NCBI GenBank assembly: GCA_012515075.1
Contig: JAAYZC010000046.1
Location: 1-64,000, forward strand
DNA from: Thermoplasmatales archaeon
GTDB lineage: Archaea > Thermoplasmatota > Thermoplasmata > Methanomassiliicoccales > Methanomethylophilaceae
DNA length: 64,000 nucleotides
Direction of reading: 5' to 3'
In this document: in pieces, positions 18,977 to 28,061 of the stretch
Position numbering within the stretch: position 1 is the first letter of the stretch
Layout of the letters: each line of letters starts with the position of its first letter
The notes under the pieces: generated by a model
What the model was told of the DNA's origin: nothing
Database searches by the model: none
Seen by the model: only the letters and a program-made list of their open reading frames with translations
Position numbers and translations under genes: made by a program

Positions 18977-20329
18977 TTACGAGCGCCCCGCTCCTCTGCG
19001 TCCCTTCATCGAGAACATCCTCTTGAAGTCCTCCTTCGTGAACCCGGTTATGAGGATGTCGGATCTGTAGATCCTGACCGTTATGTAGATCATCGCAAGG
19101 GCGAACAGCGCCATGTACACAAGGCCCGCCGCCACGAGGGTCATGTCCCCGAACATCAGGTTCTGCATGGCCATCATGGGGTGGGAGAACGGTATGGCGA
19201 AGATCACGCCCTGCAGGATCCCCGGGAGGTCCCCGTAGGAGGTGAAGATCATGACGAACATCGGCACCATGGCGAGCATCGATATGGGCATGGTCATGGT
19301 CTGGGCCGCCTTGTAGTTCTTCGCGAACGCTCCCAGCACCATGCACATCCCGAGGGCGCATATTATGCCGAGGAACATGGACACAAGGATGATCAGCCAG
19401 TCCAGCCCTCCCAGACTAAGCCCGTATTTCGACAGGTCCATGGACCCGCCGGCGGCCAAGCCGTCGGTGTAGAAGTACATCCCCACCATGTAGATGAGTC
19501 CGTAGATCAGTCCCGCCATGGCTGAGGCGATGAGCTTGCCCGAGACGATGGTCGTCCTGTCCACCGGCAGGGTGAGCAGGGTCTCCAGGGTCTTGTTCTC
19601 CTTCTCGTTGCCCATGGACGATATCACTATGCTGCCTATCATGACTATGATGAGCATTATCATTATGGGCACGGACATGCTCTGTGAGGACATCGCCGAG
19701 GAGATCTCGTAGGGGGTGATGCCGGTGTACGCGACCCCGTTGATGAAGGTCACCGGTTGGGTTTGACCGATAGGGTTCAGCACCGCTCCGACCTCTTCCG
19801 GAGGCACGCCGTATCCGTCCTCGAGCAGCTCGGTCGAAAGGCTGGTGTTGACATAGCTTATTATGCCGGTCATCGCCGGGGAGGACATGTTGCCGAAGGC
19901 ACCCGTGCTCACCTCGGAGAAGTACAGTTCTATTGTGGCCTGTTCCTTGGAGGCTATGTCCTCGGAGAAGCCGGGCCCGAAGAACAGCAGAGTGGTCACG
20001 CCTTTAGCCCGCATCTCCTGCAGTATGGCCTGGTCGTTCCCGTATATGGAGGAGTCCAGCGTTATCAGGTATTCGGGCAGGTCCTCCACCGGGACCTTGT
20101 AATAGGTCTCGTAGAACGTCTCGATGTACCCTATGGACAGGTCCGAGTACACCCCGTCATCGGCATCGGCTATGCCTATGACCACCGGGGCAGATGCCTT
20201 CTCAACCTCGCCCCCTATCATCGATCCCATGAACATGAATATGACGGCGACCATTACGACCGGGATCAGGCTGCCCGGCGTGAGGAGCTCCCTGAGCTCT
20301 TTCTTGGTTATGTTCGCGAGATGGCTCAT
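18977..20329 (-). CDS. ABC transporter permease (NatB/ABC-2 type)
   Basis: Large extracytoplasmic loop, six-TM C-terminal region, directly downstream of a NatA-like ATPase. Confidence 0.88.
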   Translation of the reverse strand: MSHLANITKKELRELLTPGSLIPVVMVAVIFMFMGSMIGGEVEKASAPVVIGIADADDGVYSDLSIGYIETFYETYYKVPVEDLPEYLITLDSSIYGNDQAILQEMRAKGVTTLLFFGPGFSEDIASKEQATIELYFSEVSTGAFGNMSSPAMTGIISYVNTSLSTELLEDGYGVPPEEVGAVLNPIGQTQPVTFINGVAYTGITPYEISSAMSSQSMSVPIMIMLIIVMIGSIVISSMGNEKENKTLETLLTLPVDRTTIVSGKLIASAMAGLIYGLIYMVGMYFYTDGLAAGGSMDLSKYGLSLGGLDWLIILVSMFLGIICALGMCMVLGAFAKNYKAAQTMTMPISMLAMVPMFVMIFTSYGDLPGILQGVIFAIPFSHPMMAMQNLMFGDMTLVAAGLVYMALFALAMIYITVRIYRSDILITGFTKEDFKRMFSMKGRRGAGRS

Positions 20330-21045
20330 CCGTTCACCGCCTTCACGAACACCTCTTCCACGGTGGCCACGCCGAACCTCTCCTTGAGCTCTGAGGGCAC
20401 TCCCTCGAGTATCAGCTCGCCGTTGTTAATCATCGCGATGCGATCGCATAGGAGGTCCACCTCGAACATGTTGTGGGACGATATCAGGACGGTCACGCCC
20501 TGCCTGGCGATTTCCCTTATCACATCCCTTATCTCATAAGCGTTCATAACGTCCAGTCCCGAGGTCACCTCATCCATTATGGCGAACCTCGGCCCCGGCA
20601 TTATCGCTCTGGCTATCAGAAGCCTCCTCATCATGCCCTTGCTGTACGTGTCCACTTTGGAGTCTATCCGGTCCCCGAGTTTGGACAGAGCGATGCCCTT
20701 CTCGACCATGGCCTTGGCCTCGTCGCCGTTCGCGAAGAAATTCGCCATGAACTGCAGATACGCCCTGCCGGTCAGATCCTTGTAGGCCCCGGCATCCTCG
20801 GGAAGGTAGCTGATCCTCCTGCGTACTTCATCAGACTCCTTCATGACATCGTGTCCGCATACCTCTATCCTGCCCGAGGTCACTCTCAGAAGGGTGGAGA
20901 TCATCCTGAGCGTGGTCGTCTTCCCGGCCCCGTTGGGGCCGATGAGTCCGAAGATCTCGCCCTCCTTGACACTGAAGGAGATGCCCTTCACGACCTCCCG
21001 TTCCCCGTATCTCTTATGCAGGTCCTCAACGACCAATGTATCCAT
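20326..21045 (-). CDS. ABC transporter ATP-binding protein (NatA-like)
   Basis: LIGPNGAGKTTTLRMI, YSKGMMRRLLIARAI, FAIMDEVTSGLD. Confidence 0.93.
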   Translation of the reverse strand: MDTLVVEDLHKRYGEREVVKGISFSVKEGEIFGLIGPNGAGKTTTLRMISTLLRVTSGRIEVCGHDVMKESDEVRRRISYLPEDAGAYKDLTGRAYLQFMANFFANGDEAKAMVEKGIALSKLGDRIDSKVDTYSKGMMRRLLIARAIMPGPRFAIMDEVTSGLDVMNAYEIRDVIREIARQGVTVLISSHNMFEVDLLCDRIAMINNGELILEGVPSELKERFGVATVEEVFVKAVNG

Positions 21046-21176
21046 CATATTCCTCCTCATGTCCGATTTCGGTTCGGCGGTTACCCTAAAACGCTTCATA
21101 ATCTTAAATGTTAAACCACAGCGTGCACATCTCCCGTCGTGTCAGGATGCCGGATCTGCAGCAGAGCCATCAGATC

Positions 21177-22022
21177 TCATAGCAGAGGCCGGGGTCCGTC
21201 CTCCAGAACGTTGTCCGGGGTCCGTCCGAGCTCTTCCATCTTTGAGATAATGATCCGTCTGCCCGTGTCGCTTGCGCCGTAGACGGGGACCTTGGTCCCG
21301 GCCTGCAGGGCGCCTCTCTCCGCGGCGACCTCACGGACGTATCTGGATGCGCAGGCGGTTATGACATCGCAGGTGTCGAAGTAGGACCTCGCGTCCTCCT
21401 CGCTGACGCCTGTGGTGTGCACCGCGAATATGACCGCCCCGTCCCCGCAGAGTCTCCTTATCCCCTCCGCGTCCCCGGCGGAGGCGACCGTGACGGCAAT
21501 CCTCCGGTATCCCATCTCCAGGGCCTTCCGGACGCCCGCCATCTGATCGATGCGGGCCTTTTCGGGATCCAGCACCCGTTCCCTTCCTATGCCATCGATG
21601 ACGCGGCCGATGGGGGAGGTCTCGCAGAGGCCGGATATCCGGCCCCCCATGCCCTGCACGATCTCCGGGTCGTCGATCACGGCGGTTCCGCAGCCGTCGG
21701 AGGCCAGGACGACGGCGTCCAGCTCCCCGTCTGCCAAGGCCTTCGCCATCATCTCCGAGACGCCGAAGCTCAGGAAGTCTCTCATGCGGATCTCCCGCAT
21801 CTCGGTGCACATGCCGAATTCCCTGATCCGGAACTCGATGTTCTCCCTCACAGTGTCCGCATCTATCCTGTCGATGTTGCGGTACTTCTTGAACAGAGGG
21901 CAGTATCCGACCTTCGGCTCCCCGACTTCGGTGACCTTGCCGTCCTCTATGACCACCCGGGACATGCCCAGGGCCTCCATAACATGTCTCCCCATGGGAT
22001 CCTCCGGGCACTTCAACGCCAA
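21177..22022 (-). CDS. DUF2099 / methanogenesis marker protein 8-like (start uncertain; TTG at 22022 or internal ATG)
   Basis: KVGYCPLFKKYRNIDRI, VLASDGCGTAVIDDPEIVQGMGGRISGLCETSPI. Confidence 0.82.
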   Translation of the reverse strand: MALKCPEDPMGRHVMEALGMSRVVIEDGKVTEVGEPKVGYCPLFKKYRNIDRIDADTVRENIEFRIREFGMCTEMREIRMRDFLSFGVSEMMAKALADGELDAVVLASDGCGTAVIDDPEIVQGMGGRISGLCETSPIGRVIDGIGRERVLDPEKARIDQMAGVRKALEMGYRRIAVTVASAGDAEGIRRLCGDGAVIFAVHTTGVSEEDARSYFDTCDVITACASRYVREVAAERGALQAGTKVPVYGASDTGRRIIISKMEELGRTPDNVLEDGPRPLL

Positions 22023-22056
22023 CTTGGTATATTACATGTTCCCGGAAGGCCGGGAA

Positions 22057-22090
22057 GAAAAACAAAACCGGTTCCCCGCTCGGCGGGGAA
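22057..22090 (-). terminator. Hairpin plus T-tract at the end of the exosome/prefoldin operon
   Basis: Minus strand TTCCCCGC-CGA-GCGGGGAA then CCGGTTTTGTTTTTC. Confidence 0.65.
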
Positions 22091-22118
22091 GGGGTAACGG
22101 GTTTGCGAAGTAAAGGGC

Positions 22119-22475
22119 TCAGTCTTCCTCGGACCCGGATTGGCCAAGAGCACGGTTTATGGTCTCTTGAAGGCTCTCGTACTTCTCGCGGAGGGCCTTC
22201 TCCTGGCGGTCCATGGACCTGATCCTTATCTCCAGCGTCTCGAGGGATTCCTCGAGCTCGGACCTGAGGCCTTCCTTGTCCTCGGTCTTTATAAGGAGCG
22301 AGCCAACGCTCTTGTAGACGTCGCCTTCGGCCTTGGAGAGTTCCTCCACGGTCCTCTCCATCTCCCTCTTCTGGGATTCCATCTGGATCTTCTGGGCGTT
22401 CACGGCCTGCAGCTGCTGCTGGACCTGCTGGAACTGGGAAATCTGGTTCTGAAGCTGGGGGCTTATGCTGTTCAT
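22119..22475 (-). CDS. pfdB: Prefoldin subunit beta
   Basis: SPQLQNQISQFQQVQQQLQAVNAQKIQMESQKREMERTVEELSK. Confidence 0.95.
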   Translation of the reverse strand: MNSISPQLQNQISQFQQVQQQLQAVNAQKIQMESQKREMERTVEELSKAEGDVYKSVGSLLIKTEDKEGLRSELEESLETLEIRIRSMDRQEKALREKYESLQETINRALGQSGSEED

Positions 22476-22481
22476 TGTAGC

Positions 22482-22712
22482 TCACCTCGTGATCTTCTCT
22501 ATCTCTTCCGTTATCCTTATGCATTCGAGGTATGAGTTGAGGGCCGCGCGCATGGCCGAGGAATCCGAAGCCCGGATGTCCAGGGTCACCCTGCCGTCCG
22601 AACCGCCGACGCTGACCTGCGTGCGGGGGAGCTCGCGCCCCGCCTCCGGCCCGATCGCGGAGACGATGGCGTCCGAGGAATCGGACTCGATGCTGACCAG
22701 GGCCCTCAACAT
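22482..22712 (-). CDS. pcc1: KEOPS complex Pcc1-like subunit
   Basis: Short Pcc1-like ORF (AMRAALNSYLECIRITEEI) between rpoP and pfdB, the conserved archaeal context. Confidence 0.85.
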   Translation of the reverse strand: MLRALVSIESDSSDAIVSAIGPEAGRELPRTQVSVGGSDGRVTLDIRASDSSAMRAALNSYLECIRITEEIEKITR

Positions 22713-22720
22713 GATCGTAC

Positions 22721-22852
22721 TCAGTCAGACCTCAGGACCTTCTTTACATTGGGCCTCTCCTTGTAGAAGATCTTGGACCCGCATTTCTCGCACTGAAGCC
22801 CCAGGGCGTTGACGTTCCTTATGGGTTCGCCGCATTTTCCGCATTTGTACAA
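22721..22852 (-). CDS. rpoP: DNA-directed RNA polymerase subunit P (43 aa, TTG start, absent from ORF track)
   Basis: Hand translation (TTG)MYKCGKCGEPIRNVNALGLQCEKCGSKIFYKERPNVKKVLRSD*, preceded by GAGGTGAT Shine-Dalgarno. Confidence 0.93.
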   Translation of the reverse strand: MYKCGKCGEPIRNVNALGLQCEKCGSKIFYKERPNVKKVLRSD

Positions 22853-22874
22853 TCAGATCACCTCGGAGACCGAG

Positions 22875-23126
22875 TCACTGCTCCGGGACCTGGGAGATGG
22901 CCTTCTTGGTCTTGGGGCTGTAGGCCTCCGCGGCGTACTTGGCACCGCAGTGGTTGCAGGTCCAGACGCCGGAGGACACCCTCCTGACGGACATGTGGTG
23001 GCATACGGGGCATTCGTGCTTCGCTTTCTGTGCGGCCTCGATCGTCTTGACCCTGTTGCGGACCACGACACCGTATCTCGCTCCGAACCTTCCGGAAGTG
23101 CCGGCTTTATCAGTTCTCTTTGACAT
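22875..23126 (-). CDS. rpl37ae: 50S ribosomal protein L37Ae
   Basis: MSKRTDKAGTSGRFGARYGVVVRNRVKTIE...CPVCHHMSVRRVSSGVWTCNHCGAKYA. Confidence 0.94.
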   Translation of the reverse strand: MSKRTDKAGTSGRFGARYGVVVRNRVKTIEAAQKAKHECPVCHHMSVRRVSSGVWTCNHCGAKYAAEAYSPKTKKAISQVPEQ

Positions 23127-23130
23127 TTTA

Positions 23131-23904
23131 TCACCCGATGATCGCTCTGATTTCCCTGCCCTTCTCGACCGCCATGTCCAGGCACTGCCTGAGTTCGTCG
23201 AGGGTAATGGATCCCTTCCCGCCCTTCTGCATGGCCCTGAAGTTGCCTTCGTCATCCGTTGTGACGGTCAGGCGAGAGCATGAAATCTGCTCCTCGTCGA
23301 AATTTGGGTCTAGTATTAAAGTATTTCCTATCTTCGCCGCGGTGACGGATATGGGCGTGCACGTGACGGGCAGGGGCGTGTTCTCCCCCAGACCGTACTG
23401 CTCCCCGGGTACCACGGCGGTCCTGAGGGCCAGGACGGCCGCCAGGTTGGCCGCGTCGAACAGGTTGCCGTCATAGTCGTAGGCGTATATGTCTATGAAG
23501 CACATCCAGACCTTCTCTCCCGGTGTTACGCACAGCTTGCTCACGTCCACCATTTTGGACTCGCGTATGCCGCGGTCGACCACGCGGGCCAATTCTATCG
23601 CATCCTCTCCCGGAGGTCCGGACTCGAAGGTCGCGTGGGCCATGGGTATGAGCTCGGCACCGGTGGTGAGGACCCCCGAGTCGGGGGTGTCGGGGAACGG
23701 AGTTCCCGGAACGATCTTGACACCGGCTATCACATCGGTCTTCCCGATCTTGACCCTGGCGGACCCGTCTGCAGATTCCACCAGCCCGGTCTCGAAGGTG
23801 ATGCTCCTCAGGTCGGAGGTCCCGCGGCCGTCTATCCTCTTGCCGTCGGCGAGGAGGTTCATGATGTGGTCGCGTCTTATTTCGGATAGCATGGGGTTAC
23901 TCAT
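23131..23904 (-). CDS. rrp42: Exosome complex subunit Rrp42
   Basis: RNase PH fold, [39 protein letters not shown]; follows rrp41. Confidence 0.94.
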   Translation of the reverse strand: MSNPMLSEIRRDHIMNLLADGKRIDGRGTSDLRSITFETGLVESADGSARVKIGKTDVIAGVKIVPGTPFPDTPDSGVLTTGAELIPMAHATFESGPPGEDAIELARVVDRGIRESKMVDVSKLCVTPGEKVWMCFIDIYAYDYDGNLFDAANLAAVLALRTAVVPGEQYGLGENTPLPVTCTPISVTAAKIGNTLILDPNFDEEQISCSRLTVTTDDEGNFRAMQKGGKGSITLDELRQCLDMAVEKGREIRAIIG

Positions 23905-24649
23905 CGGAATCATCCTCCTTCTCCTTGGCGGTGTAGCGCCTCTTGAGGGCATCCTTCTGGAGTTCGTAGACCTCATGGCAGGCGGCCACGCCCATGCTGA
24001 CAGCGCGGTCGAACTCCTCGCGGGTCATGTTCCCGTCCATCTGCAGCAGCACGATCTCGTCGGTGCTGGGTATTATCGCCATGGGCACGTCCGCCTCGCC
24101 GTAGTTGTCCTCCTCCTTGTTGAGGTCCAGCAGAACGTGGCCGTCGGCCTTGCCCGCGGCTATGGCGGGTATGATGTCCCTCATGGGTATCCCCGCGTCC
24201 GCCAGAGCGACCGATGCGGCCGTGAGCCCGGCGCATCTGGTCCCGGCGTTGGCCTGCATGATCTCTATATAGACGTCTATGGACGCGCGCGGGTACAGCT
24301 CGGTGAGGACCACCTTCTCCAGCGCCTCGGCGGTGATCTTGGATATCTCCACGGACCTCCTGTCGGGACCCGGTCTCTTACGGTCGCTCACGGAGAACGC
24401 CTCCATGTTGTATTTGCACTGTATGATCGCCTTGGAGGGGTTCTGAAGGTGCCTGGGGTGGCATTCTCTGGGCCCGTAGACCGCAGCGAGGACCTTGTTC
24501 TTTCCTATCTCCACGTACGCGGAACCGTCCGCGTTGCTGAGGACGCCCGCCTCTATCTTTATCGGCCTGTGCTGGTCGGCGGTCCTCCCGTCGATCCTTA
24601 TGCCGTTATCATCAACCAATACCATGTCAGTTTGTCCGCTCATGCTCAC
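23897..24649 (-). CDS. rrp41: Exosome complex exonuclease subunit Rrp41
   Basis: [45 protein letters not shown]. Confidence 0.95.
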   Translation of the reverse strand: MSMSGQTDMVLVDDNGIRIDGRTADQHRPIKIEAGVLSNADGSAYVEIGKNKVLAAVYGPRECHPRHLQNPSKAIIQCKYNMEAFSVSDRKRPGPDRRSVEISKITAEALEKVVLTELYPRASIDVYIEIMQANAGTRCAGLTAASVALADAGIPMRDIIPAIAAGKADGHVLLDLNKEEDNYGEADVPMAIIPSTDEIVLLQMDGNMTREEFDRAVSMGVAACHEVYELQKDALKRRYTAKEKEDDSDE

Positions 24650-25353
24650 TCCTCCTCTTCATCGTTCTCTGCCTGAGGGAGTTTGCTTCCGATGAATTCC
24701 TTCACCCTTTCGGTGAGGTTGTTCGACTGCGACTCTCTCCCTATTATTTCTATCGCCTGCACGGCCACATCCGTGTTCTCTCCGTCGCCGTCGACCCATA
24801 TCCTTCCGTTCTGACCCACGAATATGCGGCAGTCCGTTAGGTTCTTGATGGTCTGTATCATGGATCCGCTCTTCCCTATGACCCTGGAGACCTTGGAATA
24901 GGGGATCTCCACGATCCGCCCGCCCTCCAGTCTCCTGAGGCCGGAGTCGTTCATGGTCACCTGTATCTTCTTGCTCTCGTCCACCATCAGGATCTTCAGC
25001 ATGACGACGTGCCCGAGATTCAGGTATCGGGACGTGTCCCCGAACTCCACCTTCCAGGGGACCTCGCTGACGTGGAGGGGCGCCGGGTAGGGGGCGTTTA
25101 TGTTGACCAGCCAGTTGGAAGGTCCGATGTCCTCTATGACGCCGATGACCGTGTCGCCCGTCGTGGGCATGTAGCGCCCGCTCAGCGGTATTACGCTGAC
25201 GCTGTTCTGAAATACGTTCTTCACACCCAGTACCGAGGCGTGTATCCTGCCGTCGAGCACATAGGTGTTGTCCCCCGATTTGAGGCCGCTGTCATCAAGC
25301 ACGTCCCCGGGGACCACGACCTCGCGCGCGGGTCTGGCGTTCTTTCTTTCCAT
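24646..25353 (-). CDS. rrp4: Exosome RNA-binding subunit Rrp4 (S1/KH)
   Basis: VVVPGDVL..., [34 protein letters not shown] motif [16 protein letters not shown]. Confidence 0.94.
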   Translation of the reverse strand: MERKNARPAREVVVPGDVLDDSGLKSGDNTYVLDGRIHASVLGVKNVFQNSVSVIPLSGRYMPTTGDTVIGVIEDIGPSNWLVNINAPYPAPLHVSEVPWKVEFGDTSRYLNLGHVVMLKILMVDESKKIQVTMNDSGLRRLEGGRIVEIPYSKVSRVIGKSGSMIQTIKNLTDCRIFVGQNGRIWVDGDGENTDVAVQAIEIIGRESQSNNLTERVKEFIGSKLPQAENDEEEE

Positions 25354-25380
25354 TTTATCACTTCTCGAATGTTATTTTGC

Positions 25381-26076
25381 TCAGTTGATAAGCTTGACCG
25401 AAGCGCTGCCTTTTGTCTTCTGTTTCAGCTTTTCGGCCAGTTCTGTCGTAAGGCCCGCGGGTATCTCCATCAGACCTATCCAGGAGCCATCTGGTGCCCA
25501 TTCCTCCCTCTCCACGGTTCCGTAGCGGACGAGTTCGTCATAGCATTTCCCGTAGGCGTCGCCCGGCAGCTTGATGGCTATCCTGCTCTTCTCGAACCTT
25601 ATAGGCAGGAGGGGGCGGAGGAGATGCATGGCCTCATCGATCTCCTTGTCGAACGGCTTGAAAGGGTCGACATGGAATTTGGCCTCGTCCAGGGCGAGCT
25701 CTATCCTCTTGGGCGGGTGCGGCGTCTTGGTCTGAGGGTTGATGGCGTTGGCGGCGATGTAGGTTATTATGCGGTTCCTCTTGGCCTCCAGCATCTCCCT
25801 GCGCTGCTCGGCGGTTATCTGGACCTCGCCCTTGTCCAGTATCCTGCGGGCTATGGCTGCGATGTCGTCCGTTCCGAAGGCCTCTCTGACCTTCTCCTCG
25901 GACGGCCTCGTCCCCTTGCGGGCGTTGTTGAAGACCTCCTCGACCGCCATGTACTCCGAGAGGTCCAACTCTCTGCCCGCCTTCATCATGTCTGTCACCT
26001 TGGGATCCAGAAGGATCTCGAAAGTCTCCCCGTGCGTTTCAAGCCTGGCCACTATGGCCTCGTCGAGGTTGACCAT
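25381..26076 (-). CDS. sdo1: Ribosome assembly factor SBDS
   Basis: MVNLDEAIVARLETHGETFEILLDPK...; HPPKRIELALDEAKFHVDPFKP. Confidence 0.95.
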   Translation of the reverse strand: MVNLDEAIVARLETHGETFEILLDPKVTDMMKAGRELDLSEYMAVEEVFNNARKGTRPSEEKVREAFGTDDIAAIARRILDKGEVQITAEQRREMLEAKRNRIITYIAANAINPQTKTPHPPKRIELALDEAKFHVDPFKPFDKEIDEAMHLLRPLLPIRFEKSRIAIKLPGDAYGKCYDELVRYGTVEREEWAPDGSWIGLMEIPAGLTTELAEKLKQKTKGSASVKLIN

Positions 26077-26097
26077 GACATCACCCTCCCGGCAGGG

Positions 26098-26808
26098 TCA
26101 GATCTGCGAAAGGAGATCGGCCAGTTCCTTCTCGTCGAGTCTCCTGAATCTCTTGCCCTTCTCCACAACGCCCACTTCCACCGTCTGCGGGGTGGGCTTG
26201 TCCTCGGTGGCCGCAGCCAGGGCCCTCAGGCCGAGCTTCATCGCGTCGGTGTAGGTCATATCCTCCTGATACTCCTTCTCGAAGAGATCCATCACGGCGG
26301 GGCGTCCGGACCCTATGCTGCTGGCCTTGTAAGCCACGAGTGCTCCGGAAGGATCCGTCTCGAACAGCTGGCAGCCCAGATCGTCTACCCCTGCCACGAG
26401 GAGCGCCGTCCCGAAGGGGCGGACGCCTCCGTACTGCGTGTAGTTCTGCTTGAAGTCGCATATCTTCTTGACGAGACCCTCGACCGTTATGTTCTCATTG
26501 TAGGTTATCTTGTGTATCTGCGCGTTCTTCCTGGCCTCGTCGACCAGTATCCTGGCGTCAGCGACGAGACCGGATGTGGCGCAGCCTATATGCTCGTCTA
26601 TGTCGTAAATCTTCTCGATCGACTTGGGCTCCACCAGTCTGCTGGAGAGCCTCTTGTCCACGAGCAGGATGACTCCGTTGTCGTATCTCAGCCCTATCGT
26701 GGTTGTGCCCTTCTTGACCGCCTCGCGCGCATACTCCACTTGGAACAATCTTCCGTCGGGGGAGAACACGGTGATACCCCTGTCATAGGCCATTTGTCCT
26801 GGTTGCAT
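26098..26808 (-). CDS. psmA: 20S proteasome subunit alpha
   Basis: AYDRGITVFSPDGRLFQVEYAREAVKKGTTTIGLRYDNGVILLVDKR. Confidence 0.97.
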   Translation of the reverse strand: MQPGQMAYDRGITVFSPDGRLFQVEYAREAVKKGTTTIGLRYDNGVILLVDKRLSSRLVEPKSIEKIYDIDEHIGCATSGLVADARILVDEARKNAQIHKITYNENITVEGLVKKICDFKQNYTQYGGVRPFGTALLVAGVDDLGCQLFETDPSGALVAYKASSIGSGRPAVMDLFEKEYQEDMTYTDAMKLGLRALAAATEDKPTPQTVEVGVVEKGKRFRRLDEKELADLLSQI

Positions 26809-26862
26809 AATCCTGCTGCTCCTTTTTCTTTACTCGAGAGCCTAGTTATACTCGCGCAGTAT

Positions 26863-27183
26863 TTATTGCTTTACAGTCGGGCGCCTGCGCCGCGGGGCGC
26901 TTCTCATACCAGGATATCTGTCGCGCAGGGTCCGCAGGGTCCCCGAGGTCAGCAGGGATTCCGCTTCGGGATCCGCCCTGGTGACCAGACGCACGGTGTC
27001 ATCCACATCCTTCGGCGGACAGCGCACTATGCACCACCCCGAGGAGCACTGAACCACGTACGGGGCGGATTCCCCGCGCAGCGCCCTGAGCTTGCCAATC
27101 AGCGCCTCTTTGGTGGTCCTCGGGCCCACCCTGAACGCCACGTACCTGCGGCGCCCCCTCTTCTCCTTGACGGCCATCGGCAC
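26863..27183 (-). CDS. rnp2: RNase P protein component 2 (Pop5/Rpp14 family)
   Basis: RRRYVAFRVGPRTTKEALIGKLRALRGES...VQCSSGWCIVRCPPKDVDDTVRLV. Confidence 0.85.
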   Translation of the reverse strand: MPMAVKEKRGRRRYVAFRVGPRTTKEALIGKLRALRGESAPYVVQCSSGWCIVRCPPKDVDDTVRLVTRADPEAESLLTSGTLRTLRDRYPGMRSAPRRRRPTVKQ

Positions 27184-27192
27184 TCCATGGGA

Positions 27193-27720
27193 TCAGCGTT
27201 CTTTACGTTTGCCCCCTCCGGCGTCGAAACGGGTCAGTTCGTAGACGGCCCCGCAGGAGGAGCAGACGGGGTCCTCTCCGTCCACCGAGGCCCCGCAGGA
27301 GCAGGTGAAGGTCCCGTCCGGCCAGGGCAGAACTGCCCCGCAGAGGCAGGAGTTGCCCTTGATGTATCTTCCGCACACCGGGCAGCGGGCGCGGTCCGGC
27401 TTCCTGACCGAGAGCTCCGAATAAGGCCTGGAGCAATAGGGGCACGCCCCCGTGGGGAGGGCGCAGGCGTCGTGGAAGATCATGCCGCACGGGCATTCCG
27501 CGACCGACTCGTCACCGATCCTTCCCAAGCATATGCCGCAGTTCCCCGACCTATATTTCTCGTCCAAAAAATAGGTAGTTCCCCCGTCATCCCCGCCTTT
27601 TCCAGCGTTCCTGGACAAGTAGCTCCGCTCCGATCTCATTCTCCAGATCAGGATGATGGATGCGCCAGCCATCGCGGATATCGATAATCCCAGTACGACG
27701 ATTAACATCGAGTCCGTCAT
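27193..27720 (-). CDS. Membrane-anchored RING-like / zinc-ribbon protein, function unknown
   Basis: N-terminal TM (MLIVVLGLSISAMAGASIILIW); CGIC-x11-CPC-x4-H-x2-C-x6-CPYC treble-clef-like pattern, then CPVCG, CLCG, CSCG, CSSCG knuckles. Confidence 0.75.
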   Translation of the reverse strand: MTDSMLIVVLGLSISAMAGASIILIWRMRSERSYLSRNAGKGGDDGGTTYFLDEKYRSGNCGICLGRIGDESVAECPCGMIFHDACALPTGACPYCSRPYSELSVRKPDRARCPVCGRYIKGNSCLCGAVLPWPDGTFTCSCGASVDGEDPVCSSCGAVYELTRFDAGGGKRKER

Positions 27721-27972
27721 ACCAGCGGTTAATAAATCTATGCATTTAAATCATCCTGTCGGCCGTCGGATAATCCGTGGAAATTTATTTCTAAAAAATT
27801 CGAACTATCCTCTTTAAGAGGACACATAGTCTGGTAGCATTACCTTCAGTGACAATCGTAAAAGAAAGGTTGTTTTTATACATCTGGCTATGTGCTAAAA
27901 ACGGCGTACTTCAAACATATTCCAAAGAAAAACAGGCCCTTGTGAAAATCTGCTTTTGAAACAATATTTTGT

Positions 27973-27980
27973 TATAAAAG
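27973..27980 (+). promoter_or_regulatory. TATA box of the hdrA-mvhDGA operon
   Basis: TATAAAAG about 85 nt upstream of the hdrA start, GGAGG Shine-Dalgarno at the start codon. Confidence 0.6.
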
Positions 27981-28061
27981 CTTTGTGTGATAAGGGTTAA
28001 TAAATGAAACCAGCATTACATCCGCATTCCAAACACCAGTTGGTATAACGGAGGCAAAGAT

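Noticed and set aside
25009-27687. 892-aa plus-strand ORF
   Set aside because: Runs antisense through rrp4, SBDS, psmA, rnp2 and the RING-like gene, with no recognisable domain; explained by GC-rich codon bias suppressing antisense stops.
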